Assembly (NCBI RefSeq): GCF_014698505.1 | Contig: NZ_JACJTD010000040.1 | Location: 1-64,000 of the forward strand | DNA length: 64,000 bases | Direction: 5' to 3' | Source of the DNA: Nostoc foliaceum FACHB-393 | GTDB taxonomy: Bacteria > Cyanobacteriota > Cyanobacteriia > Cyanobacteriales > Nostocaceae | Part shown: positions 34,315-44,491 of the stretch, one piece after another | How the letters are laid out: each line of letters starts with the position of its first letter | Numbering within the stretch: position 1 is the stretch's first letter | The notes under the pieces: model-generated | Database searches by the model: none | Seen by the model: the letters and a program-made list of their open reading frames with translations, nothing else | Told to the model about the DNA's origin: nothing | Made by a program: the position numbers and the translations under genes

Positions 34315-35134
34315 TAAAAAATCCTGCTTTTAATTTTAAAAATATCTGAGCAATATTCAGTTATTCTACCCTATGAATTTTTACTTAAAAGTGTTAAGTG
34401 GGGAATTTGGATGAGGTTTTTCCTTTATAGCAAGCATAATACTACGTATTGTCTAACGAAGGAGGATATCATGTATTATCCCACACTTACAATTAAAGGA
34501 TAATGTAAAGGTAGTATCAAAATCATGTAAGCAAAAGATAATGCAAGCAAAAGGAAGCAGTTAGAGAATTAGAAAGTTAATTATCACTGTATTTTCATAG
34601 ATTGATTTTGGCATCTTCCATTGGTTAAGTAATTAAAATTTAATATAAAGTTAAAAAAATGCTCAGTATAAAATTAGCAACAGACATTGGGAATTAAGCT
34701 CATCCCAACCCTAAAAGGGGATGGGATTTCATATTGACTGATGACTGTGAACCGTCATCAGTCAAGAGTTAACGGCGGGGCGGCTATCCCAGACACCTCT
34801 TGTTCGCACAGTGTAGAGAAGAAGTGGGCTTCGCGCCGTCTTGGTGAGAGAAAACTTAACTGGCTACTGGTTTACTGTTGCCTACGGTAAGCTGGCTACA
34901 AATCATTTTCCCTTTAACCATTTCGGGGCGGGTGTAGAGTCTGGAGTATTGAAATCGGATCAGCCCAAGATGCGACAATCTCCATCCATCAAAATTAACT
35001 CATCCGTTTGATAGAACTGTAGATCGAAGATGTCGCCTCGTTAGTCAGAGGGCGCAGAATTTTTAGCTTTCTAAGATCAGTTCAGAACATCTGAAATATA
35101 ACAAGTCATGCATTAAGAAAAATCTGGAGGGAAA
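34315..35134. other. Long intergenic region with hairpins and a 10-codon ORF
   Basis: A mini-ORF ATG...TAA at 34471-34503 (MYYPTLTIKG) follows a consensus AAGGAGG (34459-34465). A strong hairpin TTGACTGATGAC (34734-34745) / GTCATCAGTCAA (34754-34765) is followed by about 280 bases of GC-richer sequence without a gene. The latter could be a non-coding RNA or 5' leader of the DUF2267 gene; I cannot decide. Confidence 0.4.
34734..34765 (+). repeat. Perfect 12-base inverted repeat
   Basis: The arms TTGACTGATGAC and GTCATCAGTCAA are separated by 8 bases. There is no T-run, so the role (RNA hairpin or protein site) is open. Confidence 0.6.
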
Positions 35135-35542
35135 ATGCAACACGATGAGTTTATTGGACAGGTGCAAAATCGCGCCCGTCTCAGTTCGCGTGGTGATGCA
35201 GAACTCGCAACCCGTGCTACTTTGGAGACATTGGCAGAACGCCTCGCTGGAGGTGAACCTTTCAATGCTGCTGCCCAACTGCCAAGAGGTATTGCAGAAT
35301 ATCTGCGACATGAATATGCAGGATCTGGAGAACGCTTCTCTCTAGATGAGTTTTTTAGGCGAGTCAGCCAAAGAGAAAGTGTAGACCTTCCAAATGCTGT
35401 TCACCATGCCCGTGTAGTCATTGAGGTATTGAGTGAAGCGATTAGCAGTGGCGAAATCAATGATATTCGCTCTCAACTCCCATCGGAATTCGATCCATTG
35501 TTTGAGGCGGGCAGCCAAGGACGAATGCGTGTAAATACTTAA
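35135..35542 (+). CDS. DUF2267 domain-containing protein
   Basis: A 135-residue helical protein. GGAGGG at 35126 fixes the ATG. The DUF2267 pattern is clear: FIGQVQNRARLSSRGDAELATRATLETLAERLAGGEPFNAAAQLPRGI, then FSLDEFFRRVSQRESVD. The domain's function is not known; it is often beside stress and phosphoribosyltransferase genes. It is followed 32 bases later by the phosphoribosyltransferase gene, probably in one operon. Confidence 0.85.
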   Translation: MQHDEFIGQVQNRARLSSRGDAELATRATLETLAERLAGGEPFNAAAQLPRGIAEYLRHEYAGSGERFSLDEFFRRVSQRESVDLPNAVHHARVVIEVLSEAISSGEINDIRSQLPSEFDPLFEAGSQGRMRVNT

Positions 35543-35574
35543 TTTATTTGGAAAATAATCAGGAGTGTCACACC

Positions 35575-36240
35575 ATGTTATTCAAAGACCGGAGGTTTGC
35601 GGGTCAAGTTTTAGCTAAGGAGTTAGCCGCTTATACTAACCGCCCAGATGTTGTAGTATTAGGGCTACCAAGGGGTGGGGTACCCGTTGCCTTTGAAGTT
35701 GCCGAAGCGTTAAATGCTCCCTTAGATGTTTTGGTGGTACGTAAATTGGGTGTGCCCGATCAAGAGGAATTAGCTATGGGAGCGATCGCTTCTGGTGGTG
35801 TGCGGATAGTCAACGAATATATTCTCAGCCTAGTGAAGGTATCCGACGAAGTAATTGCCAGGGTTGCGCTGCAAGAAGAACGCGAGTTAGAACGGCGGGA
35901 ACGGCTTTATCGAGGCAATCGTCCCTTAAGAGATTTACAGGGACGCACCGTTATCTTGGTAGATGATGGTTTAGCCACGGGTGCAACTATGTGGGCTGCT
36001 GTCGTGGCTGTGCGAAAACAGCAACCCGCTCAGATTGTGATTGCTGTACCTGTGGCCGCACCCGAAACTTGCCATGAGTTAGAAACTGAGGTGGATAAAA
36101 TTGTTTGCGTCTCGACACCCAGCCCTTTCCACAGCGTTGGTCTTTGGTACGAAAACTTTCCCCAAACTACAGATGAAGAAGTCTGTGACTTACTTGCAAA
36201 AACTGCAAAGAACGGTGAAGCAATATCTTTCGGCATGTAG
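35575..36240 (+). CDS. Phosphoribosyltransferase family protein
   Basis: A protein of 221 residues from the ATG at 35575, preceded by AGGAG; a TTG at 35548 lacks a ribosome site. The type I PRTase PRPP loop VILVDDGLATGATM (about residues 125-138) and the GLPRGGVPVAFEVA loop are present. The group is annotated as putative phosphoribosyltransferase and the base it acts on is unknown. It is paired with the DUF2267 gene. Confidence 0.85.
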   Translation: MLFKDRRFAGQVLAKELAAYTNRPDVVVLGLPRGGVPVAFEVAEALNAPLDVLVVRKLGVPDQEELAMGAIASGGVRIVNEYILSLVKVSDEVIARVALQEERELERRERLYRGNRPLRDLQGRTVILVDDGLATGATMWAAVVAVRKQQPAQIVIAVPVAAPETCHELETEVDKIVCVSTPSPFHSVGLWYENFPQTTDEEVCDLLAKTAKNGEAISFGM

Positions 36241-36445
36241 ATAAGCTTTGATGCTTGGGAATGGCAAGATTAAGTTTCTGATTTTATGTCCGCTTAAATA
36301 AGCATAAGAGCAATAGCAGAAAGACTACAACAAATTATCTGTGATGTCTCGTAATGAAAACAGATGGCGAATCTGGCTCATGGAAATTATGCCTAATCAT
36401 ATTGTCCGATTCGTTTAGACATACACTTAAGCCTAAAAGCCTTAA

Positions 36446-36700
36446 ATATTTAGCTTTGATTATAGCCGTATGCCTGTTGAACTGAGGTTGCCTTCTAATA
36501 ACCTCCAACCCTTGAAGAAAAAAATGGAGAAATATATGAGGGAACCAGGAATACAGCTAGGCTTACTAATTGACCACAAGCATCGCCGAGTCTATATTTA
36601 TCGTCCTGATGTACCAGAGGAATGTCTGGAAAATCCCGCGGCTATTCACGGTGAATCAGTATTACCTGGGTTTATTTTGAATATGAGTAAAGTTTGGTAG
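36446..36700 (+). pseudogene. C-terminal fragment of a Uma2-family (DUF820) gene
   Basis: An ATG at 36470 gives 76 residues. They match the second half of Uma2 proteins (~190 residues): the E-R-PSNNLQPLKKKMEKYM helix, IQLGLLIDHKHRRVYIYRP, and VLPGFILNMSKVW at the end. The N-terminal ~110 residues with the first catalytic acidic residue are missing. Uma2 genes are highly multiplied in Nostocales and fragments are common. It is unlikely to be functional. Confidence 0.7.
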
Positions 36701-36794
36701 TGTAGGCATCGTAGGATTTTAGGCAAATCAGATGTGAATCATGCCACCGCTATAAGCCAAAATTTTGATAGATACTCACACAGGTACAGTCCAA

Positions 36795-37769
36795 ATGGAT
36801 ATTAAAAATGGCTTCGTCGGCGCTGTTGGCAACACACCTCTGATTCGCTTAAACAGCTTCAGCGAAGAAACAGGTTGTGAAATCCTTGCTAAAGCAGAAT
36901 TTCTTAATCCTGGCGGTTCCGTCAAAGACCGCGCCGCACTTTATATCATTGAAGATGCAGAAGAGAAAGGTCTACTCAAACCCGGTGGTACTGTTGTAGA
37001 AGGAACTGCTGGTAATACTGGCATTGGACTGGCGCATATTTGCAACGCTAAAGGCTACAAATGCCTAATTATTATTCCCGATACTCAGTCCCAAGAAAAA
37101 ATAGACGCACTGACAGCACTCGGCGCAGAAGTCCGTCCCGTCCCTGCTGTACCCTACAAAGACCCAAACAACTACGTCAAGCTATCTGGCAGAGTCGCTG
37201 CTGAGTTGGAAAACGCTATTTGGGCAAATCAGTTTGATAACTTAGCCAACCGCCGCGCCCACTACGAAACCACAGGGCCAGAAATTTGGAAACAGACAGA
37301 TGGTAAAATAGATGCATGGACAGCTGCAACTGGTACTGGTGGTACTTATGCTGGTGTGGCGTTGTACTTGAAAGAACAAAATCCGGCAATTAAATGCATT
37401 GTAGCCGATCCACTAGGTAGTGGACTTTATAGCTATGTCAAAACCGGCGAAATCAACATAGAAGGAAATTCTATCACCGAAGGCATCGGTAATGGTCGTG
37501 TCACAGCCAATATGGAAGGCGCGCCTGCTGATGATGCCATCCAAATAGATGACCAAGAAGCTTTGCGGGTAGTTTACCAACTACTGAGGAAAGATGGGCT
37601 GTTAATGGGCGGTTCAACGGGTATTAATGTTGGCGCAGCTGTTGCCTTAGCGAAGCAGTTGGGGCCAGGACATACCATTGTCACCATCTTGTGTGATAGT
37701 GGTTCCCGGTATCAGTCGCGGATATTCAACCGTGAATGGCTAGCCTCAAAAGGACTTTCAATAGATTAG
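36795..37769 (+). CDS. cysK: Cysteine synthase A (O-acetylserine sulfhydrylase)
   Basis: A protein of 324 residues from the ATG at 36795 (MDIKNGFVGAVGNTPLIRL); the TTG at 36765 would add ten residues not usual in the family. The PLP lysine is in NPGGSVKDRAA, the phosphate loop in TGTGGT, and the substrate loop reads EGTAGNTGIG (the common S/T-SGNTG site). It joins sulfide to O-acetylserine to make cysteine in the cytoplasm. No island operator-like site was seen upstream, so it is probably regulated separately. Confidence 0.92.
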   Translation: MDIKNGFVGAVGNTPLIRLNSFSEETGCEILAKAEFLNPGGSVKDRAALYIIEDAEEKGLLKPGGTVVEGTAGNTGIGLAHICNAKGYKCLIIIPDTQSQEKIDALTALGAEVRPVPAVPYKDPNNYVKLSGRVAAELENAIWANQFDNLANRRAHYETTGPEIWKQTDGKIDAWTAATGTGGTYAGVALYLKEQNPAIKCIVADPLGSGLYSYVKTGEINIEGNSITEGIGNGRVTANMEGAPADDAIQIDDQEALRVVYQLLRKDGLLMGGSTGINVGAAVALAKQLGPGHTIVTILCDSGSRYQSRIFNREWLASKGLSID

Positions 37770-37877
37770 TGATGGGTTATTGGGATGGGGCATGGGTTAT
37801 TTATTTATTCTCCCTCATCTCCCTCATCTCCCCTCTCTCCCCTCTGTGTCCTCTGCGCCTCTGTGGTTCGTTAAAAA

Positions 37878-38210
37878 ATGTCAAACATAACTCAATCATC
37901 AAACTTCCCCACAATAGACCAACCCTCTTCTCCTAGATGTGTGCGGGTTTGTCAAAATCGTACCTGTAAAAAGCAAGGTGCAGTCAAGGTTTTAGCAGCT
38001 TTTGCGGCTTTGCCAATCCCTGGTGTAACGGTAACGGCTAGCAGCTGTTTGGGACAATGTGGCAATGGGCCGATGGTACTGATATTACCCGATATGGTCT
38101 GGTATAGCGGCGTTAAACCTGATGAAGTATCTCTACTGGTAGAAGATCATTTGCTAGGTGGTCAAAAAGTCAAACAGATGCTCTATTATCGGTTTCATCC
38201 CCAGAAATAA
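37878..38210 (+). CDS. Thioredoxin-like [2Fe-2S] ferredoxin domain protein
   Basis: A 110-residue protein. Four Cys spaced as in thioredoxin-like [2Fe-2S] ferredoxins are visible: C-x4-C (CQNRTCK) and, about 35 residues later, C-x3-C (CLGQC), followed by NGPMVLILPDMVWYSGVKPDEV. It probably carries a [2Fe-2S] cluster for electron transfer. It lies 108 bases after cysK on the same strand. Confidence 0.85.
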   Translation: MSNITQSSNFPTIDQPSSPRCVRVCQNRTCKKQGAVKVLAAFAALPIPGVTVTASSCLGQCGNGPMVLILPDMVWYSGVKPDEVSLLVEDHLLGGQKVKQMLYYRFHPQK

Positions 38211-38265
38211 AGCTAAATTTTCAATATCAGGGTCTGCAATCTTGTTGACTGAAGTGAGGCATCCA

Positions 38266-39174
38266 ATGAATATCCAGCAGTTGCGTCAATCCTTAAAACA
38301 AAAGTGGCTGATTTACTACGAGCAAAATATTACTTGGCTGGTCAAAATGCGAATTTGGGGCACTTACGATGGTCTGCGGCGTCCTTTGTCCGGTTTTATT
38401 TTGGCAACACTCTCTGTTTTAGAACCCCAGTTTGATGAAATACTTTCTTTTATGCTGGATCTGAATAACGATCCAGATAAAATAGTCGCTGCTTTAGGTC
38501 TTAACTTCAATCCTGATGAAGAGTTACGTTTAATAAAATCAGAATATTCTATGGCTGCAAGCCAAATTGAAAGCGAGTCGCTAGATGAGAAGCATTCTGA
38601 GGATAAACATTTGTCATCGGCTGTAACTACCAGCGAGATTGCGCTTCATTCTCTTGCCAAGACTCTAGACTCCAACTTGTCACGCGCCGATCAACTTGTG
38701 CCATCGATTACAGCTACTGCTGAGGTAGTTCGCACACGCAAACCTGAGTTGGTAGTAGCAAATGCAACTAAAATTGCTCCAGATACTCCGGCAAAAACAC
38801 CATCCTCCGGTTTTCTAAGGGAATATCAACCAATAGGATCGCACTCTGCCCTGACAATGACTGCTGAGGTTAATAGCAAAGCCAAGACTATGCCATCTAT
38901 GGCGTTAGCTACCGAGGTTAAGAACAACGCACTATCTGTCCGAATCCCTGTAGGCGCATTGCTGGCAATTACTACTGAGATTAACAGTAATGGCAAACCA
39001 GTGCGATCGCTAGCAATTACTACTGAGGTTAAAAGCAATGGCAAACAACCGAATATTCAACCACAAAATGTTAAAAGCAAAGTAAATTTACCAACCACGA
39101 ATGCCCGCAGTCTAGCTTCTTGGGTAGATGAATTTTGTTACGGCGCTAGGAATAAAGAAGATGTTTTGACTTGA
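38266..39174 (+). CDS. DUF5331-like cyanobacterial protein with Ala/Thr-rich tail
   Basis: A protein of 302 residues from the ATG at 38266; an earlier ATG at 38158 overlaps the ferredoxin gene and gives an unlikely leader. The first ~100 residues (LRQSLKQKWLIYYEQNITWLVKMRIWGTYDG, SGFILATLSVLEPQF) form a conserved cyanobacterial domain that I believe is DUF5331. The rest is low-complexity with a degenerate repeat of the type (A/I)TTE(V/I)(K/N)SNGKP (about residues 200-265). Function unknown. Confidence 0.68.
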   Translation: MNIQQLRQSLKQKWLIYYEQNITWLVKMRIWGTYDGLRRPLSGFILATLSVLEPQFDEILSFMLDLNNDPDKIVAALGLNFNPDEELRLIKSEYSMAASQIESESLDEKHSEDKHLSSAVTTSEIALHSLAKTLDSNLSRADQLVPSITATAEVVRTRKPELVVANATKIAPDTPAKTPSSGFLREYQPIGSHSALTMTAEVNSKAKTMPSMALATEVKNNALSVRIPVGALLAITTEINSNGKPVRSLAITTEVKSNGKQPNIQPQNVKSKVNLPTTNARSLASWVDEFCYGARNKEDVLT

Positions 39175-39179
39175 ATTGC

Positions 39180-40175
39180 TTACGGGTACTCGTGAGAAAC
39201 AAAGGGAATTTCTACTATTTCACCTTCAGTTTCTCCCACTTTAACTTTTAAGCCTACGCCACCAGCTTTGGTGCGAATGTAACCTAGTCCAAAATAACCA
39301 TCAGCCGTTTCTGTGTAGCTGGTAAGTTTGCCGACCTTTTCATCTCCAACTGCGATCGCACTTCCAACTGACGCAGGAGCACTAAGGCGGATACCCAAAA
39401 GGTGTTGTTTTACACCTTTATATGTATTTAACCGAGCGATGGTTTCTTGCCCAATATAGCAACCTTTATTAAAAGAAATTGTTTGCCATAAACCAACTTC
39501 CAGAGGATTGTAATCATCTGTGAGTTCCGAATCTGGGGCGGGGCGACCTTGTAAGATTCGTAAAGCATCCCAAGCGCGATCGCTCATCTCTACCGCCCCA
39601 GCTTCTAATAGTTTGTTCCACACTGTTGCTTTGTCAGTATGGGGGAAAGTAAAGGTGTATCCAGGAGCAGCTAACCCACTACCCACAGCAATCCGCACTC
39701 CTTCAGCTGGAGCGATCGTGTATACTTTGTGACTACCGTAAGGTTGCCCGATGAGTTCGCCAATACCCAACTTTTCTAAAACAGCGTCACTTTCTGGGCC
39801 AATCAGGCTAAAGGTGTTGGTGTATTCGGTGATATCAGATAATTCCACCTTGTCGGCAAAGAAAATATATTTATCCAGCCATTCCATGAGAAGCTGGCGG
39901 CGGTTGGGTGAAACTAGCAAGATTACTGCATCTTCTCTAACGTAGGCGGTTGCTAAATCAATTGTTCTGGCTGTGGAAGTAACGAAAACTGTATCACAAC
40001 CTTGTCCAGGCTTGAGTATTTGGAAATTGTTAGTACTTTGGTTGTGTAAGAAGTTGAGGCGATCGTCGCCAGACACTTTGATGCGTCCCCAGGCGGTGCG
40101 ATCGCATATTGCAACCCCTTCTTTTGCGGCTTGGATAGCTGCTGCGTCTTTATCGTCAATTGTAGATGTTGGCAT
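39180..40175 (-). CDS. ygfZ: YgfZ-type folate-binding protein
   Basis: A 331-residue protein of the GcvT-like folate-binding family. It has the diagnostic KGCYIGQETIARLNTYKGV motif with the reactive Cys, the AWGRIKVSGDDRLNFLHNQSTNNF N-terminal block and a C-terminal beta-barrel. YgfZ proteins use tetrahydrofolate and help assemble or repair Fe-S clusters, for example in MiaB. It is convergent with the preceding gene. Confidence 0.87.
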   Translation of the reverse strand: MPTSTIDDKDAAAIQAAKEGVAICDRTAWGRIKVSGDDRLNFLHNQSTNNFQILKPGQGCDTVFVTSTARTIDLATAYVREDAVILLVSPNRRQLLMEWLDKYIFFADKVELSDITEYTNTFSLIGPESDAVLEKLGIGELIGQPYGSHKVYTIAPAEGVRIAVGSGLAAPGYTFTFPHTDKATVWNKLLEAGAVEMSDRAWDALRILQGRPAPDSELTDDYNPLEVGLWQTISFNKGCYIGQETIARLNTYKGVKQHLLGIRLSAPASVGSAIAVGDEKVGKLTSYTETADGYFGLGYIRTKAGGVGLKVKVGETEGEIVEIPFVSHEYP

Positions 40176-40462
40176 GGTGATGAGAAGTTGCCCTGTTTCA
40201 ATGTTGTCGCACTGAAAATATTAGCAAATAAGCGTTTGCGGCTTCAATGCACCTCCGATTTTCTTCTAGCGTAGAATCCAATCAAGAGGCAGTGGTGAAT
40301 AATAAAGACCTATTAGATACAGCAGTTTACAAGTAAGTGAAGTACAAAATGCAGAACTCAAAATCAGAAGTTTATACCAGAATATATCAGTATTTTAACT
40401 GTTGTCTTATCCGTTAATACTTACTTAGGATGTAGCACAATATTTTTATTATCTCAGCCATT

Positions 40463-40756
40463 GTGAAATCTCTTCTACAGACTTACCTAGAACAAGAAAT
40501 CTGGATACTAGTACGAGATAAGTGGTATTTTGCCACAGTTATTGGAGTTTGGGATGATTTGTTGTGGTTTAAACATAGAACTTACAACAAAGATACAGAA
40601 GAGGATACTCTCTGGGAAATGGTTGTCAAAATCGGTGAAGTAATTGCTATTGATAAAGTGAGGTCTGTTATTAGTAGAAAACCAGAGGTGCTTATTTCAC
40701 GCTTACTAGAAACTGATCAAGGCAGAAGCGATCATCATCTTGATGATGAACATTAA
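40463..40756 (+). CDS. Small protein of unknown function
   Basis: 97 residues starting at GTG. The N-terminal ~60 residues look like a small beta-barrel (EIWILVRDKWYFATVIGVWDDLLWFKHRTY), followed by a helix ending in basic residues and a His/Asp-rich tail (DHHLDDEH). I do not recognise the family. No operon partner. Confidence 0.55.
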   Translation: MKSLLQTYLEQEIWILVRDKWYFATVIGVWDDLLWFKHRTYNKDTEEDTLWEMVVKIGEVIAIDKVRSVISRKPEVLISRLLETDQGRSDHHLDDEH

Positions 40757-41091
40757 TTAGCTCAATAGTGAAGTATCTACACTAACCTTTGCTGTAGAAT
40801 ACTACTGCGAACGGTATAGTGTAGGCTTCCCATCTCATCTGCCATTGCCATATTAGGGACACCACAAAGGTATTTGGGACTTATAGCTATTATTGTATTA
40901 ACTACCCTCAAGAGAGGCCATCCCTTCTCTACGAGACGCTACGCGTAGCTTGCTTCCTCGTAAGGGTACAATGAGCTACGCCTACGCTAAGACAATGAAG
41001 ATGTTCGCACAATAGAGGTCTAATATTAATCTGATAGACTATCTTAAATTTGAAATTATAAAAGCTGGTAGCTCAGGGCTGATAACTAATT
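40757..41091. repeat. Intergenic region with TACGC-type palindromic repeat
   Basis: Around 40930-40990 lies a palindromic repeat built of GAGACGCTACGCGTAGC and GAGCTACGCCTACGC words, the same class that is found in frame inside three genes of this window. No gene is seen. Confidence 0.5.
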
Positions 41092-42762
41092 ATGAGTGAA
41101 GCCTTATTCTGTATCGAAAATCTACGAGTTGCCTATCCTGGGCGGAGCGGAGAAGAAGCAACCTGGGCGGTTGATGATGTATCTTTTACCTTGCAACCAG
41201 GTGAAAGAATGGGATTGGTGGGAGAATCGGGTTGTGGTAAGTCAACTATAGGACGGGCAGTAATGCGTTTACTACCAGCCTCTAGCCGGGTTGAGGGACG
41301 GGTAACGTTTCAAGGACAATCGGTATTTGACTTGATGCCTAACCAGTTGCGGAAATTTCGCGGAGAAGCGATCGCCTTAATTTTTCAAGATCCCATGACA
41401 CGCCTCGATCCGTTGATGACGATTGGTAAGCATTGTATCGAAACCCTTCAGGCGCACTCACCAGAATTATCAACGCGGGAAGCCAAAAAAAAAGCACTTG
41501 CTACCTTGGCAAAGGTGAATATTCCAGCCAGTCGCTGGAATCAGTATCCTCATGAGTTTAGTGGTGGAATGCGCCAAAGGGTAGCGATCGCTTTAGCTTT
41601 ACTCCTCAACCCCAAGTTGATTGTTGCCGATGAACCCACCACCAGTTTAGATGTCACCGTTTCCGCGCAGATATTGAAAGAATTAACTCGCCTGTGCGGT
41701 GAAGAAAACATGGGATTGTTGCTGATTTCTCATGATTTAGCAATGGTGGCTGAGTATTGCGATCGCATTGGCGTTATGTATAACGGCAAAATGGTCGAAA
41801 TGGGTGCTACAGAAACCGTATTTAGGCAACCTCAACATGAATACACGCGATCGCTCTTAAAAGCAGCTTTACACATTCAAGCAGTAAATGATGATGGAGA
41901 ATTGATAATTGCCAATGATTCAGAAAAGCAATTACCGATTATTAACGATAAATCCCCAATTTTGAGTGTTACAGAACTAAAGCAACACTATACCATTGAA
42001 CCTAACTTTATCGAACGACTGTTTAAGACAGAAGCGCAGACAATTAAAGCAGTAGATGGTATTAACCTGAATCTGTATCCAGGAGAAATTCTCGGTTTAG
42101 TCGGGGAATCGGGTTGTGGTAAAAGTACGCTATCACGAACAATCTTGCAACTAATTCGTCCCACTAGTGGCAAAGTAGAGTTTTTAGGACAGGATTTAAC
42201 TACACTGTCGCGTCAAGAAATTCGCTCCTCACGGCGACAAATACAAATGATTTTTCAAGATCCCCATGCTTGTCTCAATCCAGCGATGACAGTGGGACAA
42301 AGTATCGCCGACCCTTTATTTATCCACAATCTAGCAGATCCTGTTAAGGCAAAAGAACAGGTTTTGTGGATGCTAGAGAAAGTTGGGTTAACACCGCCAG
42401 AAGTGTATTATGAGCGTTACCCATCAGATTTGTCTGGTGGACAACAGCAAAGAGTTGCGATCGCTCGTGCTTTGATTACTCACCCTAAACTTTTAATCTG
42501 CGATGAACCCGTAAGTATGTTAGACGCTAGCGTGCAGTCGCAAGTGCTGGATTTGATGTTGCAATTAAAGGAAGAGTTTGAGTTAACTTATCTGTTCATC
42601 ACTCATGATCTTTGGTTAGCTCGATTTTTGTGCGATCGTATTGCCGTAATGAATGGCGGTAAAATTGTTGAACTTGGACTTACAAAAACTATTTTTGCTA
42701 ATCCTCAGCACCCTTATACCAAAACCTTACTAGCTGCTGCTCCCTTACTAGCACGCGCTTAA
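41092..42762 (+). CDS. Fused dipeptide-type ABC transporter ATPase (DppD-DppF/YejF-like)
   Basis: A 556-residue protein with two complete ABC ATPase halves. Each has a Walker [10 protein letters not shown] (about residues 42-50 and 340-348), a signature ([16 protein letters not shown]) and a Walker B with Glu (ADEP, CDEP). An oligopeptide-type HPYT motif ends each half. It powers uptake of peptides, nickel or glutathione-like solutes with permeases encoded elsewhere. No cognate binding protein or permease is adjacent. Confidence 0.9.
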   Translation: MSEALFCIENLRVAYPGRSGEEATWAVDDVSFTLQPGERMGLVGESGCGKSTIGRAVMRLLPASSRVEGRVTFQGQSVFDLMPNQLRKFRGEAIALIFQDPMTRLDPLMTIGKHCIETLQAHSPELSTREAKKKALATLAKVNIPASRWNQYPHEFSGGMRQRVAIALALLLNPKLIVADEPTTSLDVTVSAQILKELTRLCGEENMGLLLISHDLAMVAEYCDRIGVMYNGKMVEMGATETVFRQPQHEYTRSLLKAALHIQAVNDDGELIIANDSEKQLPIINDKSPILSVTELKQHYTIEPNFIERLFKTEAQTIKAVDGINLNLYPGEILGLVGESGCGKSTLSRTILQLIRPTSGKVEFLGQDLTTLSRQEIRSSRRQIQMIFQDPHACLNPAMTVGQSIADPLFIHNLADPVKAKEQVLWMLEKVGLTPPEVYYERYPSDLSGGQQQRVAIARALITHPKLLICDEPVSMLDASVQSQVLDLMLQLKEEFELTYLFITHDLWLARFLCDRIAVMNGGKIVELGLTKTIFANPQHPYTKTLLAAAPLLARA

Positions 42763-42799
42763 CCAAACAAAATCAGGAGTTATGAATTATAAAATTCTT

Positions 42800-42840
42800 A
42801 ACTCCTAACTCCTAACTCCTAACTCCTAACTCCTAACTCT
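42800..42840. repeat. Short tandem heptanucleotide repeat (AACTCCT)n
   Basis: Five consecutive AACTCCT units (42800-42834) plus a partial sixth. Such short tandemly repeated heptamers are typical of heterocystous cyanobacteria. It runs into the last codons of the minus-strand gene ending at 42833. Confidence 0.9.
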
Positions 42841-43774
42841 CTTCCCTTCCCTCAAGTAATTTAGTTGGTTCACCACTCGAACCATATAGCTCAACAAATC
42901 TTTTAAACAGCAACGCAGTCTCATTATTTGAAGTCCTGTTTAAGTTGAATAAACGCCCTATATTTTTCTCAGCTAAAGCTCTCAGATATGGTAAATCTTC
43001 AAATAGTGTCAAACAAGAAGCAAAATGCAAGATTATTTGTAATAATGGCTTTGGCCACTCTAGATCACTATAAATATCAATAAAGAACTGATGTTCTGAG
43101 TCATTTAACGGGAAAGCATGAAATATCACAATTATCCTTTTGTTATTGTAGACTGGAATACTCAGTTCAACTGTGTAGGGAGTATGTAATATTAAATCCA
43201 CCTCTACAATCGGTTGTCGCCAAATTCTTAAAGGATTAGCTGGCGAGTCTAATATTGTTTGGAATTTGATTATTCCACCAGTATTTGTCGGCTGAAAGTG
43301 GCTAATTTGAAAAATTTTCAGGTTATTAAGGCTAAAGTTATGAACTGTTTCCAAATGCCTTAAGTTCAATAGATGATAAATTTGGCAAATATAAGGAAAC
43401 GGTAAAATGTACTCCTGGCTAATCATGTGCAGCTTCTTAACTTGAAGTTTATTAGCTTGAGTACGAGCGAGATATTCTTGATATTGGCTGGGCCCTAGAT
43501 CATTGCTGTTGAAGCTTTCATCAGGCTTGAGATATAGCCAACTTATAAAAAAGAAAGAGGCTGTAAATAGCTGAAATATTTCTATGGGAGATAAGTAACC
43601 ATCAGCAAATGCAGCGATACTTCTATCTGTTATTCCAAAAAGCCAAGATGGAATACCAAATAGCCAGATATTACTTTTGATTTGATCTATTAAAAGTGCT
43701 AGATCAACATTTGAGACATTACTATTTTTATTTATACTTAATTTATCATTTTTTTTTAAACAATTATTAAACAT
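42833..43774 (-). CDS. Protein of unknown function
   Basis: 313 residues, AT-rich and Asn/Leu-rich. There is a hydrophobic patch near residues 60-80 (YLSPIEIFQLFTASFFFISWLYL), and the central part is rich in predicted beta strands (VEVDLILHTPYTVELSIPVYNNKRIIVIFHAF). I do not recognise the family. The stop codon lies within the heptamer repeat, so the last residues may be repeat-derived. Codon use is more AT-rich than its neighbours. Confidence 0.55.
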   Translation of the reverse strand: MFNNCLKKNDKLSINKNSNVSNVDLALLIDQIKSNIWLFGIPSWLFGITDRSIAAFADGYLSPIEIFQLFTASFFFISWLYLKPDESFNSNDLGPSQYQEYLARTQANKLQVKKLHMISQEYILPFPYICQIYHLLNLRHLETVHNFSLNNLKIFQISHFQPTNTGGIIKFQTILDSPANPLRIWRQPIVEVDLILHTPYTVELSIPVYNNKRIIVIFHAFPLNDSEHQFFIDIYSDLEWPKPLLQIILHFASCLTLFEDLPYLRALAEKNIGRLFNLNRTSNNETALLFKRFVELYGSSGEPTKLLEGREES

Positions 43775-44491
43775 AAGATTATGATTTTACTTAATATTAG
43801 TAATCGATAAAGAAGGTTTATATTAATCTTAAATACCAATATATAGTCACAACCTCTATCTTGAGCTGTATATACAAGTTTGATTTATTCATATCCACTT
43901 AGAATAAGTTCTCATGAGTCTGGCTCAAAAATTCAAGGCATTGTTACACATAATCCTAAATCCTATGCATAATATCCAGCCATCATAAAATTCTTTGTAA
44001 GCTTTGCCATTAAAGAATTTCATATTGTATTCTCTGATGCATAACCTAAAAGTAACAACTTTGCTAAAATCTTTCTGCTTGCTGAGTGCCAAAATTGAAA
44101 TTATCTAATTTTTACAAAAGTCGTATATAAATAATCTAGATAAAAAGTTGATTTTTCCTGACATGATAAAATTATCTAAGTAGGGAAGCATCAAAAAATC
44201 AAACTATGTAAATAGGAATAAATAAAATTGCTATATCTACAGAGGTAACTCAGATATAGGCTATCGTATATCAAAAGGTTAGCAAGACAAAATACTGTTG
44301 AACCTGAGAATTGCGGATATAGCACAGAAAGTTGCTAAATCGAATCAGGAGGAATAATTTGTTCTGCGTTAGCTCCTACCAGTTTCGCTTGAGAACTTTT
44401 AATGCTCAGTATCCGAAAAATAAAATATTTTATCTTGTTTGATGCCAAGCTATCTGAGGAGAATATGTCGAAACTCCAGTGAGGTTAAGCG
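43775..44491. other. AT-rich intergenic region
   Basis: 717 bases with frequent stops in all frames. I see no gene, strong hairpin or repeat. It separates two divergent genes and presumably holds their promoters. Confidence 0.4.

Noticed and set aside
42800-42840. CRISPR array
   Set aside because: The repeats are contiguous heptamers without spacers; a tandem repeat typical of these genomes.
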